A stretch of 52,329 nt of DNA from an uncultured Akkermansia sp. (GTDB taxonomy: Bacteria; Verrucomicrobiota; Verrucomicrobiia; Verrucomicrobiales; Akkermansiaceae), in contig CANQJI010000007.1 of assembly GCA_947624205.1 (NCBI GenBank), forward strand, positions 1-52,329. Reading direction: 5' to 3'. This document shows, in pieces, positions 43,656 to 51,252 of the stretch. The translations under genes were made by a program, and so were the position numbers. Every line of letters begins with the position of its first letter. Position 1 is the first letter of the stretch. The notes below the pieces were generated by a model. It did no database searches. It saw only the letters and a program-made list of their open reading frames with translations, and was not told where the DNA came from.

Positions 43656-44528
43656 TCAGAATCGAATGAGAAAACCGAGGCGCACCTCATGCCAGCGCAT
43701 TGTGCCCACCTTCTCCACAGGAACGCCCGGCATTTCGTAGTCTGCCTTCGGACGCGCTGTAGAACCGCGGAACTGGTAACCGACATGCAGCACCACGTTA
43801 GTGGAAACGTAGAAGCCGACGTTCACATAACCGGCATACCCCATGCCGACGGCTGTATCAGACTGATCCGGCCCCCAATCGTTATAATCTCCGTAAGGAT
43901 ATCCACTCCAGCCGTAGCCGTAATCGATATCCAACGTTTGCACGTCCATGCCGCACTTGGCGCCCACTTGCAGCAGCATATATCGCCCGATGCGTTGACT
44001 GTAGCGGTACCCCGCCATGAGGGTAAAGCTCATGCGGTCGTAGCTATCCGTGAAAGGATACGGTCGATCTCCATCCGGTGGAATCACCCATAAATCTTCG
44101 GTTCGTCCTCCTCCCATGATCCCCAGCGAAAGAGTGAAGGCATGATGTTTAGCGAAATAATAAGCCCCCTCCAGCTCGGCGCCTACCATGTCGCAGGAGA
44201 AAAGGTTGTCCGGCGTCGCTTTGAAACCGTACGCGCCGGTTATATCCAGCTCGTAGCTGGAAGAACGCATGTAGCGCGGCGTACGCGGCACGGGAGGCAG
44301 CGCACTCTGCCCGGCATCCGGCAGAGTGCGATCCACCTCCGCTGCAACCACCGATCCCGGCGTCTGCTTTGGCGCTGCCGGGAGTGAGGGTGATATTCTC
44401 GCATAGTCCGGATTCGCCACGGGTCCGCCCACAGCGGGACTGTATATCAGAGGATAATCCGGAAGCGGAGCCGCATCAGCTGCCACACCCATGCCCATGA
44501 AGAGAAAAACTGGAAAATAAGCTTTCAT
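43656..44528 (-). CDS. Outer-membrane beta-barrel protein
   Basis: Signal peptide MKAYFPVFLFMGMGVAADA, a Pro-rich N-terminal part (about residues 20-85), then alternating amphipathic strands with aromatic girdles (YELDITGAYGF, LEGAYYFAKHHAFTLSLGI, FTLMAGYRYSQ, VNVGFYVSTNVVLHVGYQF) ending in Phe (RLGFLIRF), as expected for a small 8-strand barrel. Function unknown; it resembles general opacity-type porin-fold proteins. ATG 44528 was chosen because the earlier in-frame Met codons lie in the promoter. Co-transcribed with dapF-aroK. Confidence 0.78.
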   Translation of the reverse strand: MKAYFPVFLFMGMGVAADAAPLPDYPLIYSPAVGGPVANPDYARISPSLPAAPKQTPGSVVAAEVDRTLPDAGQSALPPVPRTPRYMRSSSYELDITGAYGFKATPDNLFSCDMVGAELEGAYYFAKHHAFTLSLGIMGGGRTEDLWVIPPDGDRPYPFTDSYDRMSFTLMAGYRYSQRIGRYMLLQVGAKCGMDVQTLDIDYGYGWSGYPYGDYNDWGPDQSDTAVGMGYAGYVNVGFYVSTNVVLHVGYQFRGSTARPKADYEMPGVPVEKVGTMRWHEVRLGFLIRF

Positions 44529-44555
44529 GGTGATCCAAAGGAAATTCCGCCTCCC

Positions 44556-44584
44556 TTTATAGCAGAAATTTATCTTCATTGCAA
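44556..44584 (-). promoter_or_regulatory. Predicted promoter of the OMP-dapF-aroK operon
   Basis: Leftward TTGCAA (44584-44579), 17 bp, TATAAA (44561-44556), about 20 nt leader. The first repeat of a triple array begins 14 bp upstream. Confidence 0.6.
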
Positions 44585-44597
44585 GCGTCATCAACAC

Positions 44598-44835
44598 GGC
44601 AAACGCATTTGAGGGAAGTCAATCAACAGACCAAATTCCCTTATTGACTGATATCCATGTTTATACGCATCAAAAGTCATGACAACCAGCGGTCATCATG
44701 ATGATGGCACTAGAGGGATCTCAGCATCCATTAATGATCCGAGAAATTTGCGCAACGCGCACATTATTAATAAATCGTACATCGTACCTCGTAAATCGTA
44801 CATAGGCAAACGCATTTCCTAATGCGTTTGCCCTG
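44598..44835. repeat. Dispersed hairpin element, copy 11 (type II, first of three in tandem)
   Basis: GGCAAACGCATTTGAGGG start, type II interior (ATGACAACCAGCGGTCAT, GCGCAACGCGC) and a perfect terminal hairpin. It is preceded by GCGTCATCAACAC, which recurs between copies 11 and 12. Confidence 0.9.
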
Positions 44836-44848
44836 GCGTCATCAACAC

Positions 44849-45087
44849 GGCAAACGCATTTGAGAAAAAGTTGATCAACAGAGGAATGCCATTATTGACT
44901 GATATTACCGTTAATACGCATCAAAAGTTATGACAACAAGAGGTCATCATGCTGATACCTCTAAAGGGATCTCAGCATACATTAATGATCCGAAAAAAAT
45001 CTGCGCAACGCGCACATTATGAATAAATCGTACATCGTACCTCGTAAATCGTACATAGCAAACGCATTTTCTAATGCGTTTGCCCTG
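44849..45087. repeat. Dispersed hairpin element, copy 12 (type II, second in tandem)
   Basis: Same layout as copy 11 with about 10% differences, preceded by GCGTCATCAACAC and followed by CGTCATCAAAAAC. Confidence 0.9.
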
Positions 45088-45100
45088 CGTCATCAAAAAC

Positions 45101-45586
45101 GGTAAACGCATTTGGGAAGAGATTAATCAACAAAGAAAATGCCTTCATTGACCGACATTATCGTCTATACACATCATAAATCATGACGGCAAGCGGTCTC
45201 CACCAACCTCGCGCGCAAGCGCGGGAACTCCCCAAATCGTACATCGTACTTCGTACCTCGTACATAGGCAGCCCCCGTCTGCCACCGCCGCTTTCTCACT
45301 ACACCCGCGCGTCGCTCCACAATTCCGCCATCGCATCTGCTCCGCAAAACTCGCGCGCAAGCGCGGGAACTCCCCAAATCGTACATCGAAAATCGTACAT
45401 CGTACATAGGCGCCGCCAGGCGTCACCGCCCCCGCCGCTTTCTAACTACGCCCGCACGTCGCTCCACAATTCCGCCACCGCACCCGCTTCGCCAACCTCG
45501 CGCGCAAGCGCGGGAACTCCCCAAATCGTACATCGTACTTCGTACCTCGTACATAGGCAAACGCATTTCCCAATGCGTTTGCCCTG
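45101..45586. repeat. Dispersed hairpin element, copy 13 (type I, third in tandem)
   Basis: GGTAAACGCATTTGGGAAG start with TTCATTGACCGACATTATC. The interior has three rounds of GCGCGCAAGCGCGGGAACTC plus CGTAC runs, and stems GGCAGC/GTCTGCC-like and GGCGCC/GGCGTC. It ends with the usual hairpin. Confidence 0.9.
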
Positions 45587-45625
45587 TCTTTTCTCCAGAC
45601 ACCTTCCTTGAACGCACATGGTATA

Positions 45626-46036
45626 TCATTCTGCCCAATGCCAAATGATTTCGCGATGGATTTCAGGACGAATAGCCTGTCCGACAGGGCAATGCAGCGC
45701 AGCGTGTTCCAGCAGTGACTTCTGCTCATTATCCATTGGATGTGGCACGGTAATGAGAAAGTGCAATGACTCAATTCCCTGCGCTCCCTCGCTGCAACGG
45801 GCGCAAATACTCAGTCCTCGAGTATCAAGCCCTCGCCGTTTACCGGTGAAGGCAAGCATACTGAGCATGCAGGAGGCCACAGTGGCGGCAAGCATTTCTC
45901 CGGGAGTAGCCTTCTCACCTCTGCCACCGAGAACAGCAGGTACATCGGTGCAGAAAATGCATGCCTCCTTCCGTTTCATAGTGGTGCAACAGCGCATTCC
46001 TTCTTCTAGTTTCGTTTCAGATGTGTAAGGTTCCAT
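45626..46036 (-). CDS. OsmC/Ohr family peroxide-detoxifying protein
   Basis: Thiol peroxidase-like protein that reduces organic hydroperoxides. The two conserved cysteines are C56 (ATVASCMLSML) and C116 (AALHCPVGQA), in the expected contexts. 136 aa is typical. There are additional cysteines (RCCTTM, ACIFC, CARC). ATG 46036 (MEPYTSETKL) is 9 nt after the -10 box, while the earlier Met lies in the promoter, so a leaderless mRNA is predicted. Confidence 0.88.
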   Translation of the reverse strand: MEPYTSETKLEEGMRCCTTMKRKEACIFCTDVPAVLGGRGEKATPGEMLAATVASCMLSMLAFTGKRRGLDTRGLSICARCSEGAQGIESLHFLITVPHPMDNEQKSLLEHAALHCPVGQAIRPEIHREIIWHWAE

Positions 46037-46045
46037 AGATCCAAA

Positions 46046-46074
46046 ATCATACACGCGCCCTGATGAAGAATCAA
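46046..46074 (-). promoter_or_regulatory. Predicted osmC-family promoter (leaderless type)
   Basis: Leftward TTGATT (46074-46069), 17 bp, TATGAT (46051-46046), then 9 nt to the ATG. Confidence 0.6.
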
Positions 46075-46105
46075 GATAACTAACTAACAGTCAGAAATAA
46101 ACATT

Positions 46106-46366
46106 CACGCGGAAACTCCCCAAATCGTACTTCGTACCTCGTACATAGGCGCTGCCAAGCGCCACCGTCGTACATAGGCATGCCCCGTCTGCCACCGCCG
46201 CCGCTTTCTAATCACACTCGCCCGTCGCTCCACAATTCCGCCACCGCACCTGCTCCGCCAAACCCCGCGCCACACGGCGCGCGAACTCCCCCAAATCGTA
46301 CTTCGTACATCGTACCTCGTACATAGGCAGACCTTGTCTGCCACCGCCGCCTCGTACATAGGCAAG
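46106..46366. repeat. Dispersed hairpin element, copy 14 (interior modules only)
   Basis: Hairpin and CGTAC modules with the GGCGCT/AGCGCC stem near 46149, but neither the left module nor an intact terminal hairpin. It fills the gap between the osmC-like gene and the next autotransporter. Confidence 0.8.
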
Positions 46367-46369
46367 CCA

Positions 46370-46391
46370 CCCGCCGGGTTTCCCCGACGGG
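46370..46391 (-). terminator. Hairpin behind the 46.4-50.9 kb autotransporter
   Basis: CCCGCCGGG TTTC CCCGACGGG on the plus strand gives a 9-bp stem with one G-U pair in the leftward RNA. There is no clear U-run. The same sequence follows the next autotransporter gene. Confidence 0.4.
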
Positions 46392-46446
46392 CAGCCAACT
46401 ACATTTACCTATTTATTCCTTTTGAGAAGAACTCGTTGACTTCTCC

Positions 46447-49400
46447 TCAGAAGCCCATGCGGACGCCCAGTGCGGCGTTCCATGCATTCGCGTGCTCACG
46501 CAGCTCGCCGCCGGCATTCACGTAGATCTGCGAGTTCGGCGTCATCGGTACATTCACTCCCGCTCCAAACTGGAACGCCGTGCTGCCTGCCTTCGAACCG
46601 TACACGTTTTGCGTATAGCTCGGATCTGCCAGCAATGCCACATTCGCCACGCTCCGGCGGTCGCCCATGTCCTGCGCCACATTCGCATGCACCTCCGTGC
46701 TCACCGTGCGGTTGACTGCCTTCGCGGAGTTGATCGCCGCCAGCCACCGCAGCCCAAGACCCAGCGTTACCGTGTCGCGCGTCTGCTTCTCCGTCGTGAG
46801 TCCTACGTTCCCCGCATTCTTCTCGCTGAAGCCGTCCATGCTCGTGCGCGTCAACGCCACGTTGAACAGCGGCTGGAGGATGTTGCTCTTGTTGTCCTTC
46901 ACCGGATGGAAGTCATACGTGAGTTCCCACATCGCCCCCAGGCTGCTGCCGCTCGTGTTGCTCGTGGCGGTGTAGCTGCCCGCTCCGTAGTTCACCGTGC
47001 GCTTGAGATCCGCCTCATTCGTGCCGAGAGTGAAGAGCAGCGTGTTGCCCCAGCGACCGTTCTTCGCCTGGCTCCAGAAGCTCACGGTGTACGTATCCAA
47101 ATCTCCCTTGGCATAGTCAGCCGCACGTGCCTCCAGATCGCCATAGCTCGCCGAGAGGCTCACGCCGACGCTCCAGTGAGCATCCACCTGAGCATCGATG
47201 CCCACAGCGCCGCCCCAGGAGTTGAGACGATAGCCGCTCTCATCGCCGACGCTGTGCTGCTCGGAGAAGAAGCCGGTACCCTCCACCCAGACGTGGGAGT
47301 TCTTGCAGGGGCGCTGCTGAGCAGTTGCCTCGTCGGCATTGCCGGCGCAGCGCAGCCGTCCCGCCTGCAGGGCGTGGTCGCGCACGCGGCCCATCTGGTT
47401 GCGCAAAGCCGCACTCTGCGCCGCGGAAACTGAGGTGAGCGTACTGCCCGCCACAGCGGCGAGAGCATTGCGCACGCCTGCCGCGTTGCCTGCCTTGTCC
47501 ATCGTCTGCAGGGCGGTCATCACGGCAAGCACTCCTTGATCCATGTTGGCTCCCTTCGTTTCGGCATCAAACCATAACATGTTCGAGCCGGCTCGCGAGT
47601 TGGCGCTCGTTGCGTATTGCGCAAACTTGCTCTCCTTGCGGTGGTAGAGGTTCAGGATGGTGTCGTACCTCTCTCCTCCGTCGGCAGCATAGGCAGCTGC
47701 GAGGGAGTAAATACCGATGCTGCGTGCGGCAGCCGGTGTCTCCTCACCATCTTTAACGATTTGCAGCTCGGCATTCTCGTAGAGCAGATCCAGGATGCCA
47801 TCAAGCAAGATTGTTACGCCCTCCACGGCAGCGTCGTGAGCTTCTCGAATTGTATCCTGTTTGTATTGTTCGTAACTCTCATTGAAGATACCGGCTCCCT
47901 TCATGATCACGACGCTGGTGAGATCGCCCTGCGTTTGGGCAACGTCTCCATCGATGCTGCTGAACTTGATAATGGCCCCATTCTCAATGATGATGTTCTT
48001 GCCGGTTTCCAGCATGAGCGTTTCATCATGCTGACCGCTCCCCTCCCAAAGCGCCGGGTTACTCAGATTCAGCTCCATGTCGTACTCGTTGCCGCTGCGC
48101 AGCACGATGTCGCCGGAGAAATGTCTGGTCGTGCTCCCCGCAGCATCTTTGCCGGTAAAGGTGTAGGTGTTGCCGCCCTTGTCACCGCTCACCGCAGCAT
48201 CCAGAGAGTTGAAAGTCGAACCCGCTTCGAGTTTCACGGTCGCCCCGTTTTGTGCTCCGATGTCAGCTTTGTCATTGTTTCCTCCGAAGGTGCGTTCCGA
48301 ATTGTCCGCAATAAAGGTGCCTTCCATTTCCCCCGTCAGCGAACCATCTTCCGTGAGTTTGATCGTTCCCTCCGTGGAAACCTTACCCTCGCCCGTGATG
48401 TTGCCGGAGAAATTGGAGCCTTCTCCCTCGAATTTGAGCGTGCCTCCTTTCTCGACATCGAAGCTCGGGTTATGCTCACCTGCAAGGGTATTTTCTTCCA
48501 GCGTCAAGCTGCCGCCGCTGCCGACGGTGATCTCACCGGTACCGGAGAGTTTACCGCCTTCGGATACGGTATTCTCACCACCGTTGAGCGTGAGCTTGCC
48601 GTTCACCTGCAGCTCGGCGTCTTTGTTGACGGAGAGATTGCCATCGATCGAGCTGTCATCGCCGCCAATCGCCAGCTTGCCGTCCTCCACGGTGACATCC
48701 CCTCCGGCTTTCAAATTACCCTTCACCGTGAGATCGGCATGACCCGTTTTCTCCAAAGTAACACCTGCGTCAGCAGTGATATTTCCGCTGTAATCCGTGT
48801 TACCGGAGTTCTCTGCAGCCAAGGTATCTTCGTTGTGCAAGGTAACCGTGCGCTGCTCACCGCTTTCGTCATTTTTGATGTCGAAATCCCGAGACCCCGT
48901 AAGCTGTTTCAGCGTCACATCCTCATCAGCTGTGAGTGAAGTATCCTCATCAATAACGACTTTTTCAGGTTGTTCTCCAGCAAGGTCGCTGGCATGGACT
49001 GAAACCTCACCCATGCCGGTCAAATCGTGCTCTCGAGCGTCCCAAACGTTGATGTCTTCTGCCGCCTGCAGGATAAGCCTGCCGCTCTCAGCGTCATAGC
49101 TCTTCACGGTCAGTCCCCAACCGGTTCCGACCACGAAATGCTCTTTTGCCCATTCATCAAAAGACCCGACTTCTTCTTCTCCTTTCAGCTTTCCATCGGT
49201 GATCCAGACCTCCCATGTTGAGCCACCCTTCAGCGCACCAACAGCGCTCTCATCCAGATCGAGAACGAACTTCTCATCACCAGCTACATCTACGGTACCA
49301 CTCTGCTCTGTAAACTGAAAGAGAGCCTGCTTCCCATCCGATGGTTCACTTTGCCCGACCCACGCATTTTGCAAGGAGATCTTGACGCGATCTTCCCCAT

Positions 49401-50871
49401 GGAGGATCAGCGTGGAATCCTTCATGAGCCCGATAACCCGGTCTCCGCCGTTATTTAATTCGATGCCCTTAATCAGCGATGCGTCCAGCCCACCCAGGTC
49501 GATTGTTACCGGCCCCGTCTCGGTGGAGGTCCGCACGGTGACGCCTCGTTTGAATGCTGCCTCCTGGTAGTCGCTACTCGCGGCATTATTGAGAAATTGG
49601 AGATGTCCCCCCTCCATAACGACATCGGCGTAGATTTCCGGCTTGGTACCTCCATCAGTATAATCCAGTTTGAAGGTGGAATCTCCGCAGATGGTGATCG
49701 ATGCGTCAGAAACCTCATCCATGCCTATGACAGCCGCACCCTCAATGGCAAAGACGGCGTCACTGACCGTGATTGTCGTAGAGCACTCTCCTACCTGACT
49801 CGGCACCTCAGAAGTATTTACCGTGGCTGCCTCGCCCGTGGTCTTCGAGTGCAGGACAAACTCTCCACCGTTTGTCACGTTGATGGTGACGCCGGAGGAA
49901 GTTCCCTTCGAGACGATGCCGATGTCGCCTTTGGTGGTGAACTTGCTATTCTTACCGTCTACGTTGATGAGCACCGTTGAGGTCTCGTTGTCCACTTCTG
50001 AAGTGTCGGCAATGCGCGAGAAATCGCCGCCCCAATATTTGCCCCCCGATTCTATCTGAATCGTTGTGGTGAGAATATCTTTTCCAGAAGTTGTTGCGTA
50101 AGCGGGATTCCGTGCTCCCTTACCGAGCGTATCCGACCCGGAGCATTCCCCATTATACTCTCCTCCTTTGAGTGTAAGCGTTGTTGTTGCTGTACACGTA
50201 GTTTCCGTACCATTAAAAGCTTGCGCTTCTCCAACGATCACAGAGCCTGCACGGAACTCACCTCCCTTCTCCACCTCGATGTTGGTAATCATTTCGCATC
50301 CTCCACGGCCGCCAGCTGCTCGCGACAGGGTTAGCGTCTTTCCGTCTTTTCTGGCGCAATTCAACGTTCCTCCCTGATGAATTTTGATAATGCCCGTCAA
50401 TGTTCCTGCCACTGCATTAAAAAGATCCGGTGGCGTGTTGCCCTGCATATCGGGGTATGAATCGCTCCACCTCAACTCGCCACTTAAATCGATGGTTGTT
50501 CGACCGCTTGCCCCCCGACCGTATGGTAAGTAGCCCAAGAAGGTGCCAGGAACACCATATTTTCCTCTGCAAATTTCCAAAACACAACCAGAACCTACGG
50601 TGATTTGATTGTTATCTCCAACAAAAAGCACAGAACCGTAATCATCTCCTTCCGGTGCCACCTTCACGCATACCTCATCCTCCGAATCACCCTTCTGTAT
50701 GGTCAGCGTGACATCTTGGTAGGTTCCCTTTTGGATGATGTTGTCGCCTGATAATCCAGCGCCAGTACTTCCAGAGCGTTCATACTCGAAACTAACCTCC
50801 GCCGACGACCGGGAAGCAGACAGCACGGCGAAGAGAGCAGATAATAATACGACGGGCAAATGGAGTTTCAT
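46447..50871 (-). CDS. Autotransporter, passenger plus beta-barrel
   Basis: 1474 residues. The signal peptide (MKLHLPVVLLSALFAVLSASRSSA) shares MKLHLP with the 20.8 kb autotransporter. The passenger is rich in Gly/Thr/Ser/Glu, with strand repeats such as GNLKAGGDVTVEDGKLAIGG and NGKLTLNGGENTVSEGGKL (about residues 690-800), i.e. a beta-helix. A linker with long helix (residues about 1150-1220, TALQTMDKAGNAAGVRNAL) leads into the ~280-residue barrel ending in Phe (NAALGVRMGF). The barrel is almost identical to that of the next gene; the upstream parts cannot be compared because that gene is cut off. A complete promoter through the left repeat at 50953 predicts it is on in the given orientation. 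Role: surface display, probably adhesion; unproven. Confidence 0.92.
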   Translation of the reverse strand: MKLHLPVVLLSALFAVLSASRSSAEVSFEYERSGSTGAGLSGDNIIQKGTYQDVTLTIQKGDSEDEVCVKVAPEGDDYGSVLFVGDNNQITVGSGCVLEICRGKYGVPGTFLGYLPYGRGASGRTTIDLSGELRWSDSYPDMQGNTPPDLFNAVAGTLTGIIKIHQGGTLNCARKDGKTLTLSRAAGGRGGCEMITNIEVEKGGEFRAGSVIVGEAQAFNGTETTCTATTTLTLKGGEYNGECSGSDTLGKGARNPAYATTSGKDILTTTIQIESGGKYWGGDFSRIADTSEVDNETSTVLINVDGKNSKFTTKGDIGIVSKGTSSGVTINVTNGGEFVLHSKTTGEAATVNTSEVPSQVGECSTTITVSDAVFAIEGAAVIGMDEVSDASITICGDSTFKLDYTDGGTKPEIYADVVMEGGHLQFLNNAASSDYQEAAFKRGVTVRTSTETGPVTIDLGGLDASLIKGIELNNGGDRVIGLMKDSTLILHGEDRVKISLQNAWVGQSEPSDGKQALFQFTEQSGTVDVAGDEKFVLDLDESAVGALKGGSTWEVWITDGKLKGEEEVGSFDEWAKEHFVVGTGWGLTVKSYDAESGRLILQAAEDINVWDAREHDLTGMGEVSVHASDLAGEQPEKVVIDEDTSLTADEDVTLKQLTGSRDFDIKNDESGEQRTVTLHNEDTLAAENSGNTDYSGNITADAGVTLEKTGHADLTVKGNLKAGGDVTVEDGKLAIGGDDSSIDGNLSVNKDAELQVNGKLTLNGGENTVSEGGKLSGTGEITVGSGGSLTLEENTLAGEHNPSFDVEKGGTLKFEGEGSNFSGNITGEGKVSTEGTIKLTEDGSLTGEMEGTFIADNSERTFGGNNDKADIGAQNGATVKLEAGSTFNSLDAAVSGDKGGNTYTFTGKDAAGSTTRHFSGDIVLRSGNEYDMELNLSNPALWEGSGQHDETLMLETGKNIIIENGAIIKFSSIDGDVAQTQGDLTSVVIMKGAGIFNESYEQYKQDTIREAHDAAVEGVTILLDGILDLLYENAELQIVKDGEETPAAARSIGIYSLAAAYAADGGERYDTILNLYHRKESKFAQYATSANSRAGSNMLWFDAETKGANMDQGVLAVMTALQTMDKAGNAAGVRNALAAVAGSTLTSVSAAQSAALRNQMGRVRDHALQAGRLRCAGNADEATAQQRPCKNSHVWVEGTGFFSEQHSVGDESGYRLNSWGGAVGIDAQVDAHWSVGVSLSASYGDLEARAADYAKGDLDTYTVSFWSQAKNGRWGNTLLFTLGTNEADLKRTVNYGAGSYTATSNTSGSSLGAMWELTYDFHPVKDNKSNILQPLFNVALTRTSMDGFSEKNAGNVGLTTEKQTRDTVTLGLGLRWLAAINSAKAVNRTVSTEVHANVAQDMGDRRSVANVALLADPSYTQNVYGSKAGSTAFQFGAGVNVPMTPNSQIYVNAGGELREHANAWNAALGVRMGF

Positions 50872-50948
50872 AATAAGTTGTTTTAATGGGTTGTTTTTTG
50901 AAAAAGAAGGAGCACTGCGATTTCTATCGCTGCAGCATCTCCGAGGAA

Positions 50949-50977
50949 AGTTTACGTATTTAGAATACGTATGTCAA
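50949..50977 (-). promoter_or_regulatory. Predicted promoter of the autotransporter, spanning the left inverted repeat
   Basis: Leftward TTGACA (50977-50972), 17-bp spacer TACGTATTCTAAATACG (the repeat), TAAACT (50954-50949). Leader about 70 nt. Confidence 0.6.
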
Positions 50978-51128
50978 GCCCTTATTTGAAAATTTTTATC
51001 CTCTATATTCAAGGTCTTGTTGAGAAGAACCGCTTACTTTAACGGCAAAAAATACGGTTGTTCATGTTTTTGTAAGATATACATCATCAAAGATTTACAC
51101 ATTCGAGGATACGTATTCTAAATACGTA
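50953..51128. other. Candidate invertible promoter switch C
   Basis: An exact 20-bp inverted repeat pair, 50953-50972 and 51109-51128 (ATACGTATTCTAAATACGTA read outward at both ends). Centres are 157 bp apart, as in switch A. TTGAC abuts only the left copy. In this orientation the autotransporter at 46447-50871 has a full promoter. After inversion the right side would read TTGACA-17-TAGATG, a poor -10, pointing into the 3' end of the neighbouring autotransporter. No recombinase gene is adjacent within the window. Confidence 0.55.
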
Positions 51129-51166
51129 GATGCGGCGAGATATTCACTGCTGTACCGACAAAACCG

Positions 51167-51188
51167 CCCGCCGGGTTTCCCCGACGAG
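51167..51188 (-). terminator. Hairpin behind the last autotransporter
   Basis: CCCGCCGGG TTTC CCCGACGAG, nearly the same as the hairpin at 46370-46391. The flanking text (TTTACCT, TTTTGAGAAGA) is also shared, so the duplication includes the 3' flank. Confidence 0.4.
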
Positions 51189-51252
51189 CGGCACTGCATT
51201 TACCTGTTGTGTGTGTTGTATTTCTTTTGAGAAGACCAGTTGCAGTTTCTCC

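Noticed and set aside
44640..44665. TTGACT in the left module of the repeats as a promoter
   Set aside because: The nearest TATACG lies at 12-13 bp instead of 16-18 bp, so the spacing does not fit.
44761..44815. Runs of CGTACAT-like octamers taken as a CRISPR array
   Set aside because: The units are 8-9 bp with no spacers of constant length, and no cas genes are present.
47617..48939. Long plus-strand frames antisense to the autotransporters (also 46492-47433 and 51130-52236)
   Set aside because: They are mirror frames of GC-rich barrel and passenger coding sequence, rich in Arg/His/Ala, with no start signals.
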